Counted from the first letter of the stretch, positions 22,900 through 35,987 are shown. The stretch is 64,000 bases of DNA from Trochalopteron elliotii (GCA_024734555.1 JANPWX010000653.1:2304306-2368305); one strand, 5' to 3'. The notes: a model not told the origin generated them from the sequence alone. A program made the numbers and translations.

Positions 22900-25800
22900 C
22901 ATTTTGGAGCTTTCTGCAGAGGGGAAAAAAAAAAGTGCATTTCTGGGAGTAATTATTCCACTTAACTTTGACAGTTGTTTTGACATGGAATTGTTCATCC
23001 TCTGGACACTGAGGCATCTGAGACAGCAAGTTTAGACTAGATTCCTACTTTCAGATGATTAACATTAGATAAATTCCTCACAAGAGTTCTTGAATTTTAA
23101 TTCCTTCTTCAGATCTATTGCTGACAGCTAAAATATTTCCCTGCAAACTTTCATTCTTTACAGTTTAAGGGAAAAAAGCTCACTGCTCTAACTTAGTGTA
23201 GACTTGAGCAGGTGAGGATTTATAGAGCAAATCCTTATTAGAGTTTCAATCAAATTTTAAATAAAGTGGCTAAAACCAGGCAGTGTAAAATGATAATATG
23301 CACCGTTCTTTTTGGAAGTGATGGGGCGTTGCACATAGTAGGACTTAGTTTTCTTAAGTCCTTTCTAATTATGGTTACTGTAATATTAAATCTCTGCTCT
23401 TTTGGGATATAAGTGAGAAAATTTAATGAAAATTCTGTAGCAATCACAGTTGATAAATCTGAAGAAAAGTCACTTTAACTGTGAGGGATGTGCTAACTGC
23501 TGGCCTGATCCTGCCACCCAGTGTGCACAACATTTGCCTGCTTGAATACTCCCATTAATCTCCGGGGAGCTATTTACATGCAGCAGAATTACAGGTTCAC
23601 ACTAGCCTTCAGAAACATGGCAGGCATTTGATGCACACAGCCACTAATTCTGCCAAGGGAATTGGGGCAGATCTTCCAATGGAGAGTATGGATTTTTTTT
23701 TTCATTATCCACTTTGTTAATAAGCATGTTCTCACACATTCATCTGCTATGAGTATAAATATGTACCAAGGGCTAATTCTTATGGATATTGAAATTTTTA
23801 ATTAACATCTGGAAAGAATTTTGAACTATTTTTCATTGCATATATGCAATTTAGGGTGGAGGGTGTAGGAGAAAAGCTGAATTTTATTGCCCTTCTCCAT
23901 GTTTAATGAGAAAAATTTGACACTAAAGCAACCAAGGGAGGAAACAAATCCTCAAAGAGTAGATTTCTAATCAGAGCCAAAAAAATCCACTCATCTACTG
24001 GTAGATGTACAAATTATCTATATTCTGTTTATTGGCCTCTTGCAAAAACTGGTCAGGCATGTCTGGAGTAAATAATTTGTATTTTCAAACATAACAAACC
24101 AAAACGGCAACGTGCAGGATTTTTTGCAAACCACGCCACTGCACATGTGCAAACTTACAAACTTTGCTGCTGTTGCAGGGGTGTAGCTGAGGACAGAAAC
24201 TTGCTCTTTGAGATGGGGTGGTTTTGTGAAATACATTTGAAAAAAAACCCACAGTATGTCTCCTCCAGTCATAAGTCAGTGGTTGGGTGACTGGTTTGAA
24301 TTAGGACCACGAACAAAGACAAACGAAACATAATCCTGCACGTCTGTACATTCTGGAGGCTTTCCTCTTCATTTGGTGTCAGTACTGAACCAAAAGCATT
24401 TAGAGATGCAATATTATTGAACACAACAAATAGGAAGCAAAGCATAATTATTGTTAGGGGTAAGTCATCCCTTAGGCAGAGCATTCCATCAGTCTTACTG
24501 CATTTCAATGCACTGAACTACAGTTAATTTGTGGTCGGAAAAAATAGAGGCACTGTGGTTCTTGAAAATTGCATACTGTGTTTCCAGTTTAAAGAGAAAC
24601 AAAAGGCATGTGTTGTAAATATAGATTTTTTTCTTTACTTTTAAAAACAAAAGCCCGTTTGAATACTCGGTTTAGGTTCTGTTTGGCACCTAGAGTAACT
24701 ACATTATTTCACTGTCCATTTAGGAAAAAATTTCTCCAGTGGGAAAAGGACAATCAGCGTGATTGAAGAACTGGCAGCTACAAGTTAACTATGTTCTTGT
24801 GTCAAGCTCTTTACAGCGGTGACAACATTTTCTCCCTAATTGTACAACTACAGAAACTACATTCTTGGTTTGAGCAATGACAATTATTAGCTATTGGAAG
24901 AAAATGCCAACATAAATGTTGAACTCTGCCATCATTTGGGATTTTCAACTCAGAATCATAGCTTTTTCCAGAGGGTATATGCCAAGCATTACAGACTTCA
25001 GGCAGGAGTTGCTTGTTAAGGTTTATTTCTTAGGAGGTCAGGGTAAATGATCAAAATGATGGGTCTGACCTTGAGATATTTGGCTTAGGGATTGTCATTT
25101 GGGACATGTTTTTTACATAGCTCAGCCTTGACCATAGGAACTTCCTTAACAGAGATATGTAATTTGGATGTTGTTCTGTTTATATTTTGCTTTCAAAGAC
25201 TGCATTTTTCTGCAAATCACTGAACCCTGAATATCACCTACTGTTCGTCCAAGAGAGATAATCAAGTAGTCAGAAATGAAAGATTCTGTCTTATTGTTTA
25301 TGCAATATTTTTCAAAGTAGAAAACTTCATTTTCCAAGGGGGTGAAATGACAGTTGTCAGCTTGAGTAAGACATTGGAGATCTCTCAACCCCCGTGGCCA
25401 GAGTTTCTGGGGATGGAACCACGATGTCCTGGTAGCTTGGTGTTAAAAATGGCACAGAGGTAGGAGGGGTGATGGAGAATTTTGTATAACTGGTTGGTGG
25501 ACTGAGATGGATGTTCTGAGCAAGTACAAAAGTGAATGTGCCTCCTCCTACTGTCACAAATCTATACATCTAATGTCTTCTTTATTTGGAGGGGGTTGGG
25601 GGGAGGGTTTATAGGTCTTTGCTTCCCAAAGTGGCCTTGAAGCAGAAATTTTGAACATGGAATGAGCTGTTTTGTCCAATTTTGTACAGCTTCTGTTTTC
25701 CCAGGACTGTAGTCAGTGTGTCAGTTTGCCTGAGGGAACGTGCACATATTATATTGGTAGATCTGCAGCTGGGCATTGATAACAACTGTCACTGGTTCAG

Positions 25801-28800
25801 CCTGGGCTAGAAACAATGGAAAAAAATCTCATGATAAACTCACAAAACTTGGCTGCAATTTTGCAAGCACAAGTAGTTTTGGAACTTCAGATAAGCTTCC
25901 AAAGGTCTGGATCCAGGTCCAAACAAAACCCAAACTTTAAAATTATGAGGCTTGTGCATTAATAACGCTCATATATTTGCTTCTACTTGGAAATGTTAAA
26001 CATTTTATGGATTTTCACATGCCCCAGTTGGTTCTCTGTGCTGGCTGGGATTGTTAGAGTCCCTCTGCCTTTGCAACTATACAGACATCAATAAAGATGA
26101 ATAAAGCTGGGCAGTCAGATTCTAATTTATGCTAATCATGTTGGATGGCTCAGGGCACTTCAGCACACATGCTTAGCCAGTGACCTTTCACACTCCCCTT
26201 TCTAGATCAAAGCACTTTATTCGTCCCCTTCCAAGAAAATCACAAAGACAAAATTCCCATTCAGCATGCCTTTATTAATCTACAAAGGGCCAAATCCTGA
26301 CGCCTTTAATCTGCTCCTAACTCGTCACTGCCATGATTTAAAGAGTAGAGCATTGCCATCAGAGTTCTGGCCCCAAAATCAATATGTAGAATGTCCAAAT
26401 TCTCAGTAGACGTAAATGAAGATGGGACTGGTGCCTTCAGACAGGACCTGTCTATCTCACAATATTTCCTTGAGGCCAAACCCTCTCTCTGTGGAACTGA
26501 TAAATCCCTGATCCATCTTTTATTTTGCTGTTTTCAGCTGAACCCTCACTGTCCTCTTGCACTGGTTTGTTGCACTGCCTCTTACCCAGTTTGGGCAATT
26601 GTCACCGGTGACCCTCAGAGAGGTGCCCACGGCTGAGCAGGTCCTCAATGTGTAATAGGACCTAATTAGATAACACAAATCTAGGCTTCTGGAAATACAG
26701 ATTGCTTCAAAACAAAGCATATTTAGAAAATTCCTACCAATGTACATGTGAGAGGATCTATTTGTTGCAATCTGTTCGGGTCTCTGAGTCTCGTTCTCAG
26801 GCTGTAACAGGCGAACTCCCACAAAACTCACTTCCAATTTACAACTGTGTCAAGGAGAGGAGAATCAGGGCATCTGATACACACATCAGAATAAAAAGCA
26901 TTTTCAGCAATGCAGATTGGTCACAATTTCAGTTTTCCTCCTCCTGATTAATTTCCATACTTCTAAAAAGTCAAACTTCTGTTCACTCCTTATGGTTTAT
27001 GCTTGCTTATGTTTGATACTGTTTGTGTGTACTTAAAAATACAAAGAAAACTCAGTTTTGTTCTCATGCTAAACTTCCTCTTCCAGCAATGTTTTCAGTC
27101 TGACTAAATTTCAATTAAAAATATGAACAATACAACTATTTTTTTAAAAAGATTTCATCATTTAGTGGTTCCTGCACAGATAAAGGGATGTATAGAAAAC
27201 ATTACAATGAATCTACTTCCCTTAATAGAATATATGCTTTTCTACTAAGAACCTTTTCACAACAATCCATGCTTTCCACAGAATTGTCTTCTTTAACTAA
27301 AAACAGAATTAAAATTTAAATCTCAGTATTATAACTAGTACTCGAAACAGCCAACAGACCTGATGTTTGAGTCCTGCTGAAAATATCAAGATTTTCCCCA
27401 GTACTTTTTTAAGACAGTTCAAGAAATGTCTCTTTTATTAATGTTTCACCTGGCGCATAATATGCCAGCTGAAAAGCAATTAATAGATACTGATAATTAT
27501 CTGAGATTGAAATTTCTGCTTATATTACTTTTTAATGGTGGTTTTGAAATATTAAAAGCAAGGAAATGGGCAGATCAGATGACTGATTCATAACTCAGAT
27601 GTAATGCCATGGAGGGGTTTAATAAAATGAAGATGAATACATGCTTTTAATGAACTAGGACAGAGCTAGTTTATGAAACATTAGTTTTCAGACATCTGAC
27701 CAGAAAGAAGTTCCTTTCTCCTGCTAGTTTGGATCAAAGTTCAGTTGGTGGTGTTTACCACAAGCTTTAGAGCATCAGATAACAAAAGGGGGATCTTTTG
27801 AACCACTATTGCCTTGTGCCTGTTTGGTGCAGTGGCATTTTCCTGCAGACCATCAAACACCACTGACCTCAGCACATGCTGTGGGTGCTCCAAAGGTGGT
27901 TGTTTTACACGCTCAGAGCTCTCCTGAGGGGTCTACAATGGCTCTGAGGGGTGTGAAAAAAATAAACATTTCCTAGACATAAATGCACACTGGCACAAAC
28001 GGTGCCACATTAAACTGCTACAGTCACAGCAAGTCAACATATGCGCAGACATACTGAGCTGAAAGGCTGTTATTTCATCTTCAGCTCACACTCCTGTGCC
28101 TGGCTTTTGAAAACACGCCCATTATGTACAAGTTTGTGCTTACATGGATTTTTGCATTTATTCTGCAGCCTCTGTAGCATTTCATGGCCTCAGTCAGAGT
28201 CCTCCACATGGGGTCTGTAGGATGCCTGCAGGACAGAGGCACGCTCTCATCTGGTTTGTGGGAGCTTGCATGACATGATTAATGACTTTTAGTGATATAA
28301 AATGTCCTTGAATTAGTAGATGCTGCTGCAGTCCCATTCTACCCTCCTAGCAAGAGCCTCAAAAACTTTTGTCTCAAACATGCCAGCCAAAACAAAGGCC
28401 AGTGTGATGCTTTAGGAGTTCTGGCTGCTCTGAAAGTTTTGTCAGTACAGTCACAGGCACTGAGAGCAGAAGGATAATTTTAACCTCAATTGTAAACTTC
28501 CCTATATTCCATGTTTTCTCTGTGTCTTTTCCCCCCAAGTATGGCAGGGCTGAGAAAGAGCTCCTCTGATGCAATCACATGCATTTGCTGTATGGCCTTG
28601 ACAAACTCCTTCTGTAGCCTGGGTATCACTCAGATTTAGAGGGTCTTGCTGAAACTTTACTCCTATTTCTGAGCTGCTTTGAGCTCCTTGCTGCCAGATA
28701 AATTGTTTTTGACAAGTGCTAAAAAGGAGCATGTTACTACCCCAGCTCAGGCCAAAGCATTTGGCAGCACCATGAAGGATTTTCAGCCCACTGGCCTGGT

Positions 28801-29888
28801 TTGCACAATTTGAGTGCAATTCAGTGTCTCCTGGCAGGATGCTCACACCGTTGCCTGCCTGTGGATTTGTGCCAGCTGGAGGCTCCATTCCTGTAGAAGA
28901 TGAAAGGGAGCCAGGTACCAAGTAGATGTTTTACCTCTGAAAGCCTCCTGCTGTGTTTGCTTTACTTAGAATGATTTTCTTGTTAGGGTTTATTTGCCTG
29001 CAGGATGGCATGACAATGGTAATCTCTTTGGGAATGATGCAGGTGAGTTAATTATTAGTGAGCTTCTGGAAATGGATTCCCAACTCTTTGGTAGGAAGAT
29101 GAGCATGAGAGGCCTTGCAGAGCATCAGAAATGGACAACTCTTTTAAGAACAACTCCCTGGCCTCAGAAAAGTGATGGCCTTGGAAACCCAAAGTGGGAT
29201 CTCTACAGGAATGAGGGTGGCAGTTGTCTTCTGCACCCCTCCATCTAAATGAGGAAAACTTCAGATAAAACTTCTGCAACAGAAAAATCTGGTTTGTACA
29301 ATTTAAGTTTATCTTACATTCTGACTGCAGCAATCATCAAAGGAGATATCCTACAGAAGTGAAAAGGACTTATCTTCCCATGACTCAGGAAATCCGAACA
29401 CAGTAATAGGACAGATGCTGTTCTTGCAGACATTTATTCAGTTTCTGTGCCACATTCACATGTTCCAAAGATGCTGTGCACTCTGCAGGCAGGGACTCAC
29501 ATGTCCCTGGGCTTTATCTAACATCTAACCTTGCTTTGATGCTATCTCAGGAGGGGAAGGTCAGGGAAAATTGCTATCTTTTCCCAGCAAATTGAGTTGA
29601 TAGCCAAAGTGCTGCAATACAATTTGGCAAAGGAGCCTCGTGTTTAAAGTCAGGCAGTGGCGTTGGCAGTGCTGCAAGGACATGAGTTCAGGAGGAGCTC
29701 TGGGTGCCACAAGAGCTGACAGCAGCCAAGGCTATGACCCAGACAGCTCAGTGGCAAACAAGAGGCAAAGGATGCCCACTGGCATCCAGGCTGTGAGTGA
29801 TCAGGGACCTTGGGGTCTGGGCTCAGTGTGGCAGCCAAGGCAGAAACCCACCCAGGGTACACATCACACAGAAAGAGCTGTCATACCT
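22900..29888. other. AT-rich, repeat-poor non-coding block
   Basis: About 7 kb of AT-rich sequence with almost no low-complexity DNA and no recognised transposon. Several stretches are rich in homeodomain or POU-like words, for example ACAATTATTAGC near 24885 and ATTTATGCTAATC near 26127. The composition resembles regions that hold conserved non-coding elements, but conservation cannot be seen from a single sequence. No coding exon is supported. Confidence 0.4.
29004..29042 (+). other. Candidate 39-nt microexon (weak)
   Basis: The 3' splice-like sequence TTTATTTGCCTGCAG is followed by 39 nt ending ATGATGCAG and then GTGAGT, a near-consensus donor. The interval is a multiple of three and open in two of three phases; one of these reads DGMTMVISLGMMQ. 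I do not recognise the peptide. Splice-word pairs like this arise by chance, so confidence is low. Confidence 0.15.
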
Positions 29889-29985
29889 AGAATCATACAC
29901 AGGGTTGGGAGGGACCCCAAAAGTTCTCTAGTTCCAAACCCCCTGCCATGGACAGGGATGCCACTCACTGGATCAGGCTGCCCCA
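29889..29985 (-). mobile_element. CR1 LINE 3' fragment
   Basis: Read on the plus strand it begins AGAATCATACACAGGGTTGG, continues GGGAGGGACC and then CCCCCTGCCATGGACAGGGA. This is the reverse complement of the avian CR1 3' end. About 100 bp survive and homology fades after GGATCAGGCTGCCCC. The fragment is 5'-truncated and non-coding. Confidence 0.88.
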
Positions 29986-31999
29986 TACTGAAGAATGGAG
30001 TGAAAAGATGAAGAAAAGAGTCTTCATCTTCCCCTCCAAGATGAGCTGCTTCTTTCCAACTCTTCAGTGGCTTCTCTCCAGCTCTTCAATGCCACAAAAC
30101 AGACACACCCACAGCAGTCCCTGCTGCACTCCAGGGACTATTTGTCTCTGGTCACTGTGGTCACATCACACCACATATTCTCTGTCCCTCCCCTTCCTTG
30201 GGTGACCTGGCACCGATGGCATTGCCACACCGCTGACGCAGCCCTGCCATTGGCAGGGGACACACTCACGTCAGGCCACCAGCACACTGAGGGGCAAACC
30301 CCACTTCTCCATGCCAGAAGCTCACCCATTCTCAAAATCAATAAGGACACACAGTATGACAAGTTATAGGGGAAGGTGCACTAATATCACTACTGAAATG
30401 CCAAGTAATCAGGAGGAAGTGAAATAAAAATTGAGGAGCTAGCTAGCTTTCCAGGGAAACTCAAAGGACTTATATACATATATATATATATAAATAAAAA
30501 TCGATGTGCATATATTTATATGTATCTCTGTAGAAGAAGGGGATGGCTTAAGAAAAGAATCTGCAAAATTCCTGGATTTCATCTGGTATGCTATTTCCTC
30601 AGATAATGCCAGTGACTGATGTGTGGAGGTTGCTACACATCTATTTCCTGTCGCAGACAGAGCTATTACTTAAGTAATCAATATTTAATCTCTATTAGGG
30701 AATGTCATTTTTAAACCTACTTTAAAAAGTGCATGTGCAGCACTTGATATAAATCACAGCCAGGCAAATCTGTGCTGGACTCAGAATCTTCTCTCATATT
30801 TTACAGGGGGAACAATCTTTTTCATGAGAAGAAGAAGAAGGAAAAAAACTCAAATATCTTTGATAGTTCTGACTATTTCAGGCAATGGAATGAGCCCAAA
30901 ATAGCACAGGCTTGATTCATACCCTGGTTTTTGCAAGGGTAGTAGAGAACATGGGGAAAGGGTATCAGCATCTGCCCTGTGGGGAGTCAAAAACTGCAGC
31001 CAGAGCTGGCTGTAATGATCCCTCTTCCCTGCTCACGGAAAGGAGGCTTGGTCAAAGCTGAACAATCTTGCAGAAGTATGTCAGCCCATAGCTGGAAGTG
31101 CTTGGGGCAGACTGACAGAAGGGAACTCAACTACTAAAGGCTGACGAGGAACGTGGCGATTCAGAATTAATCTATTCCCTGCCTAACTTGTGGTGATCCC
31201 AGAAGAAAATGCTAGTCTGGGTAAAATAGTGCAGAAATTTGAATCAGTTCTGGTCAGACAATTCTGGTTTCTTCTTCAAGTCACAGTTTCAAAGTAGCCC
31301 CAGCAGACCAAGTCACCAGGTTTGTGCAGCACCTCCAGCATTGAGCCTAAAATACATGAAAATCTTTTCATCCTTATTTTCATCCTTTAGATAAAATGTG
31401 AACTTCTCTGTTCCTGTGTCTCAGTGGTGGCCAGACTGGTCCCAGTTACACTGGTGTGAGCGCAGGTTGTTCCTCCCTGGTCTCCCACCTTTGGCCCTGC
31501 TGCTGTGCAGCCCACCCCAACTGGCTCAAGGCAGCACAGGGACTCCCAGCCCATCCCTTTCCAAGACCTCTCTCATCATCTAGCAATATAGATTTTTATG
31601 CTAAAATGCCTTTTTTCATCACTCAGAGCTGTACAGAAGGTGAATTCAGTAGGAACTAGATGGTGTAATTTCCCTAGATTTGAAGTGAAAGTTCTGCCAA
31701 TTTTAACAGTATTTGAGGAAATGAAGAAAAAGGCAAAGATGAGGCACAAAGGTGTGTGTCCAGCACTGAAAAATGCCCAACAGAACAGTTTTCCTACCTT
31801 TTGCAATGATATAAACTTGTGGCTGTTCTCCTAGAAATACACAGAGAATTGGGGCAAATGTAACAGCAAAGAGATTTGTTTGGATGTGACTTGGCTAAAG
31901 GTTTTGAGAACACATTTAGGTATTCGGCATGAAGAAAAGCATGGGGGAGCTGAGATTTATCAGGAATAAACACTGAGTCAACAGAACTTCATTATTTAC
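29986..31999. other. Unique non-coding DNA with a (TA)n patch
   Basis: No gene is seen. A short (TA)n microsatellite lies at 30471-30494 beside other TATA-rich sequence, and a (GAA)4-like run near 30828-30840. The overlapping frames at 30067-30369 and 30138-30362 on opposite strands match nothing that I know. Confidence 0.5.
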
Positions 32000-32055
32000 T
32001 GTCACGGTTCAAGGCCAGAAGAATGCACCAGGCACACAAAGGACATGCTGGCTCA
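32000..32055 (+). mobile_element. Possible fragment of an avian ERV LTR 5' edge
   Basis: The segment starts TGTCACGGTTCAAGGCCAGA and contains GCACCAGGCACAC. From memory, avian LTRs often begin with a TGTCACGGTTTAAG-like sequence followed by a GCACCA block, and this fits that style. No matching 3' edge or target duplication could be found by eye, so this is a weak call. It is a non-coding remnant. Confidence 0.25.
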
Positions 32056-32866
32056 AGGCTGCTGAGAGTTAATGTTGTGCAATATTTCTGCAGATGTGGA
32101 ATAACAAACTATTCCAAAAGCCAATGATCAGTTCAGCTGAGAGTGAACTCAGCAGAGAGAATGAGCATAGAGCGGCATCAGAAGGAAATATGTAGCCCAA
32201 TTATGCTAAAAATATCTACATTTATGCCCTTGGTTTTGTGTGCCTCCAGGTGTCTGCTCTCACTGTCACCAAATCCATTGAGGCTTGCTCCTGGGCTCCT
32301 GTTTGGAGAGGACCTCAGCACTTTTCATAATAATAACTAAAAAAAAAAAAAGGCTCACTGTGACTAAGGGAATAATCTGCTCCTTACAGACAGTGCAGAT
32401 GTGCCAGGGTTGGCTCTGGTTTACAAACAGCAGGGATGCTGGGTTTTATTCTTCAGAGTGAGGTAATTGTGTAAGGTAGTGACTGCTGTGGTCACCTCAT
32501 CTGCTGCTTGGCAGGAGTCTAAGAGAGCATCTTGGGTTATTTCAAGCCTGATGCTGTGTGCTGGCTGGTTTGATCATCCTGAAGAGTCTGTATGTCAATA
32601 CACCCAGATACTTTCACAGATCACACCTCTGGAGTTCTCTCATGTCTGACAATGGCCTCTTCCAGGAGCTGCAGGGCAAAAGGCAAGGAACACACAGCAA
32701 ATGCACATGAAATAATTGATGCACAGGAAAAGCTTCAAGTCTCTTTGCTTGTGGGAGTTTCTTTCCCGGATTTGTAGGAGTTTGCATTCTCTCTGAAAAG
32801 AAATATTTTTGGTCTTGTTGGTGATGTTCTCAATAAGTAATGCAAGTAATGGATATGATGACTTCT

Positions 32867-32868
<2 letters not shown>
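32056..32868. other. Unique non-coding DNA, no gene seen
   Basis: Apart from an A12 run at about 32339-32351, no repeat is recognised. The short frames here have no visible domain. Confidence 0.5.

Positions 32869-32916
<48 letters not shown>
32869..32916 (-). repeat. Poly-T run, 48 nt (poly-A on the minus strand)
   Basis: Forty-eight uninterrupted T residues follow ACTTCTTC. The poly-lysine minus-strand frames across it are artefacts. If it is the tail of a retroposed sequence, the insert would lie to its right (minus-strand orientation), but I recognise no source sequence and no flanking duplication. Confidence 0.9.
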
Positions 32917-32921
<5 letters not shown>

Positions 32922-34743
32922 TTCCCTGTAGAAAGGCAATTTCACTTGTTTCTCCTCCTGGGAGAGGATCTGAGAATGAAACACCCCCTGAAGGAACTTG
33001 ACCACTTTTTAAATGTTCCCCTGGAAATCTCAGGGATAGTGAGTATGAGGCAGATTCAATAAAATGATGAAACACACTTGAATAAATCTGTGATAGCAGA
33101 AAACACTTGCAGGAGTCACAGAAGATGGATAGAACCCAAAATCTCCACTTGTTCTTTAGATTTTTCAGTATCAAAGACTCCTTCTGTGTCTGGCTTAAGA
33201 TTGAAGGCTTGCTCATATTTCATAAAAAAGTTTCTCTTCACCTTCTTCAAGCAGTTTGTTTTAAATTCAGAGCTCAGTGTTGAGACACTTTATTTATGGT
33301 TGCAGTATCAAGATAGGCCTTGGCAGCATCTCCTCCTACAAATGACAAGTATTTGTAAAATGGTTCAAACCATTGTGTATACACAGAGATACTGATTAAT
33401 AGACACAAGACAGCAGAAACAGAGCTTTTCCAGCAATGCCTATACAGCACTTTCGAGCTGAAACTCTGTGATGCACAGCCTTGCTCCAGAATTCACTGTT
33501 CCAGGTTTCTGCTCCAAACGGGGCTGTAAATTACCATTTCAATGGCTTAGCTTTAATTAACCATTTTCCCAAGTAAGATTCCAAATAGTAAAAGTGAAGG
33601 CTATGGGTATCAATTTCCAGGTTTTCTAGAATTATGCAACCCTCTGCCTACTTTTGTGGGGTTTTATTATGTTTTCCAACTTTCTCTAAACCCATATAAA
33701 TGATCAATATTCTTTTTTCAGGCCTAACTCCTAAGTGACTCTCTCTAAACCCTGTGTAATACCCAATATGTTTTGTTCCCATTTGAGGGTTTACATTATT
33801 TCAAAGAAAAATGCAATCTCAGTGAAGTTGAAATGTATGGTTTTGGTTTCAGGGCTACCTCTCTCTGACATAAAACTACTAAGCCTTTATTGAAATATAT
33901 ATGATTCTACCATAAACGCCCCTTTTATAGAATGCACCTGGAGAATATAATGGAAAACATATTTGTTACTCTTATAAAACTGAGCAACTGTTCTGTAATA
34001 ATATATAGTCCATTTGATATTTAAAAGGTCATAATTTTACACAAAGAAAAGAAAAATGCAGGCAGGGTAAAAAGTAACATTAAAAATGTAGCTGCACATC
34101 TCACACATCTGCTTTTGTATAAGGCTGACAAGGACATCTGACTCCATGCAGCTCCCTCTAATCACAGACAGACCAAGAGGACATCTCTGTACCTCACTAC
34201 CCCTCAGATTCAGCATTTTCCAGTCTGTAACAATTTCACCTCCCAGTCCCCTGGGAGATAAGAACACGATTCCCATTTTTTCTTTTTCTCTCCAGTGGAG
34301 AGAACTGAAGTGTGGGATGGATAAACACATTTTCAAATGCCACACAGGAAGCCTGCAGGAGAGCTGGAGCAAACCCAGGTTTGCCAAGTGTAAGATCAAG
34401 TTCAAAGAGCCTCGTCCAAATGGTTGCACATAACATGTGTTAGGAGCCCCAGGAGACCATGTGCTACCTGACAGTGCAGGAGTGTGAACCACTCCATCGA
34501 GAAATACAAACCTCCTGTACCTGGAAAGCAAAGTTCAACAGCTGTTACAGCTCTCCTGGCCCTGGAATCAAGTCCTGATCATGGATGTGCAGCACCAACA
34601 AGGAGGAAGTGCATTCCTGGAACAGGTCTGAAGTATCACCCTTCCTTCCAGTCAAACAGTACAGGGAATCACAACAACCTCTGAGATTTTCCTCACCTAA
34701 TTTACATGTAAAGAAATGGAGACCCCATATGTACTTTAAGTAC
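32917..34743. other. Unique non-coding DNA, no gene seen
   Basis: Mostly AT-rich sequence. The 164-codon minus-strand frame at 34037-34531 overlaps a plus-strand frame, shows no known motif, and I regard it as chance. Confidence 0.5.
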
Positions 34744-35102
34744 TGGGAGACCTCGCTGCCCCATTGAGGCATTCCAGTAGTTGAAGGAGGCTTACAAAAA
34801 AGAGGGAGAGTGATTCTTTGCGTGGGCAGACAGTGACAGGATAAGGGGAATTGGTTTCCAACTAAAACAAGGGAGATTTAAATTATCTGTGAGGGTGAAA
34901 TGTGTTCCTCAAAGGGTGGTGGGGCACTGAAACTATTTGCCAGAGAAGCTGTGGATCTCCCATCCCTGGAAATGTTTGAGGCCAGGTTGGATGGAGCTTG
35001 GAACAACCTGTTCTTGTGGGTGGCTCATGGCAGGGTGGTTGGAACCAGGTGGTTTCTTTATGGTCCCTTCCAACCCAAGTTTTTCTATGAGTCTATGTAT
35101 GA
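34744..35102 (+). mobile_element. CR1 LINE, about 360-bp 3' portion
   Basis: This is the longest CR1 piece in the window. It follows the family order: GGGAGACCTCGCTGCCCCAT, CCAGTAGTTGAAGGAGGC, GACAGGATAAGGGGAAT, GGGTGGTGGGGCACTG, GCCAGAGAAGCTGTGGAT, CCATCCCTGGAAATGTTTGA, GGCCAGGTTGGATGGAGC, then CAGGGTGGTTGGAACCAG, GGTCCCTTCCAACCCAAG and TTCTATGAGTCTATGTATGA. The section around 34880-34915 is rearranged and shortened relative to the usual AGGAAGAAATTCTTTAC motif. The part present is the last stretch of the reverse-transcriptase reading frame plus the 3' end, without an intact frame. Short open frames at 34900-35217 are shadows of it. Confidence 0.95.
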
Positions 35103-35588
35103 CAGCTCTTACTGTGTGACATGCACCCGGATGGGTTCCTCCCTTTTTGAGCCTGGTTTTATTAAGATTATTGGCAAAATTCCCACGAATGAGCTCAGAG
35201 TCACCCTAATGGCTTAGCGCAAAACAAATTGAAGGATTCAGAAGCCACAGTAATTAGTATTGAGAAGAAGGTGCTGCTAAGCTTTTGGAGAAGACTGGTG
35301 CCCTTGGTGTTCTTGTTCTATTTCTCAGTGAATTCATGTGTAAAATGTCATTATTCCTTTCCATCTCTGTTTCTTTTTTTTAACTGAACTTTGGCTGTGC
35401 TTTTGCGTCGCACCAACCACAAATCCCAGTCATAAGATGTTCAGTCTGGCAAGAAGAATTGTTTACTTAGACAGAAGCCTGTGTGTGTAGGTGATACAAT
35501 CACCCCTCCCTGAAAGCCCCATGGCACCACATTGTTGGGGGAAGGATGGCTCTTGTTCATGAACTACAGATTGTATATGGTATTGTCA
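35103..35588. other. Unique non-coding DNA up to the assembly gap
   Basis: No gene or repeat is recognised between the CR1 copy and the run of Ns. Confidence 0.5.
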
Positions 35589-35688
35589 NNNNNNNNNNNN
35601 NNNNNNNNNNNNNNNNNNNNNNNNNNNNNNNNNNNNNNNNNNNNNNNNNNNNNNNNNNNNNNNNNNNNNNNNNNNNNNNNNNNNNNNN
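35589..35688. other. Assembly gap of exactly 100 N
   Basis: Exactly one hundred N characters, a conventional placeholder for a gap of unknown length. The right edge opens directly into a TTTC repeat, so the missing sequence very probably includes more of that repeat. Left of the gap the sequence is unique. Confidence 0.98.

Positions 35689-35987
<299 letters not shown>

Noticed and set aside
32640..33216. Minus-strand frames with a poly-lysine core
   Set aside because: They read through the 48-T run. The sides have no recognisable domain.
34900..35217. 105-codon plus-strand frame
   Set aside because: Most of it lies in the CR1 3' portion, which is largely untranslated in the element, and it does not represent a host gene.
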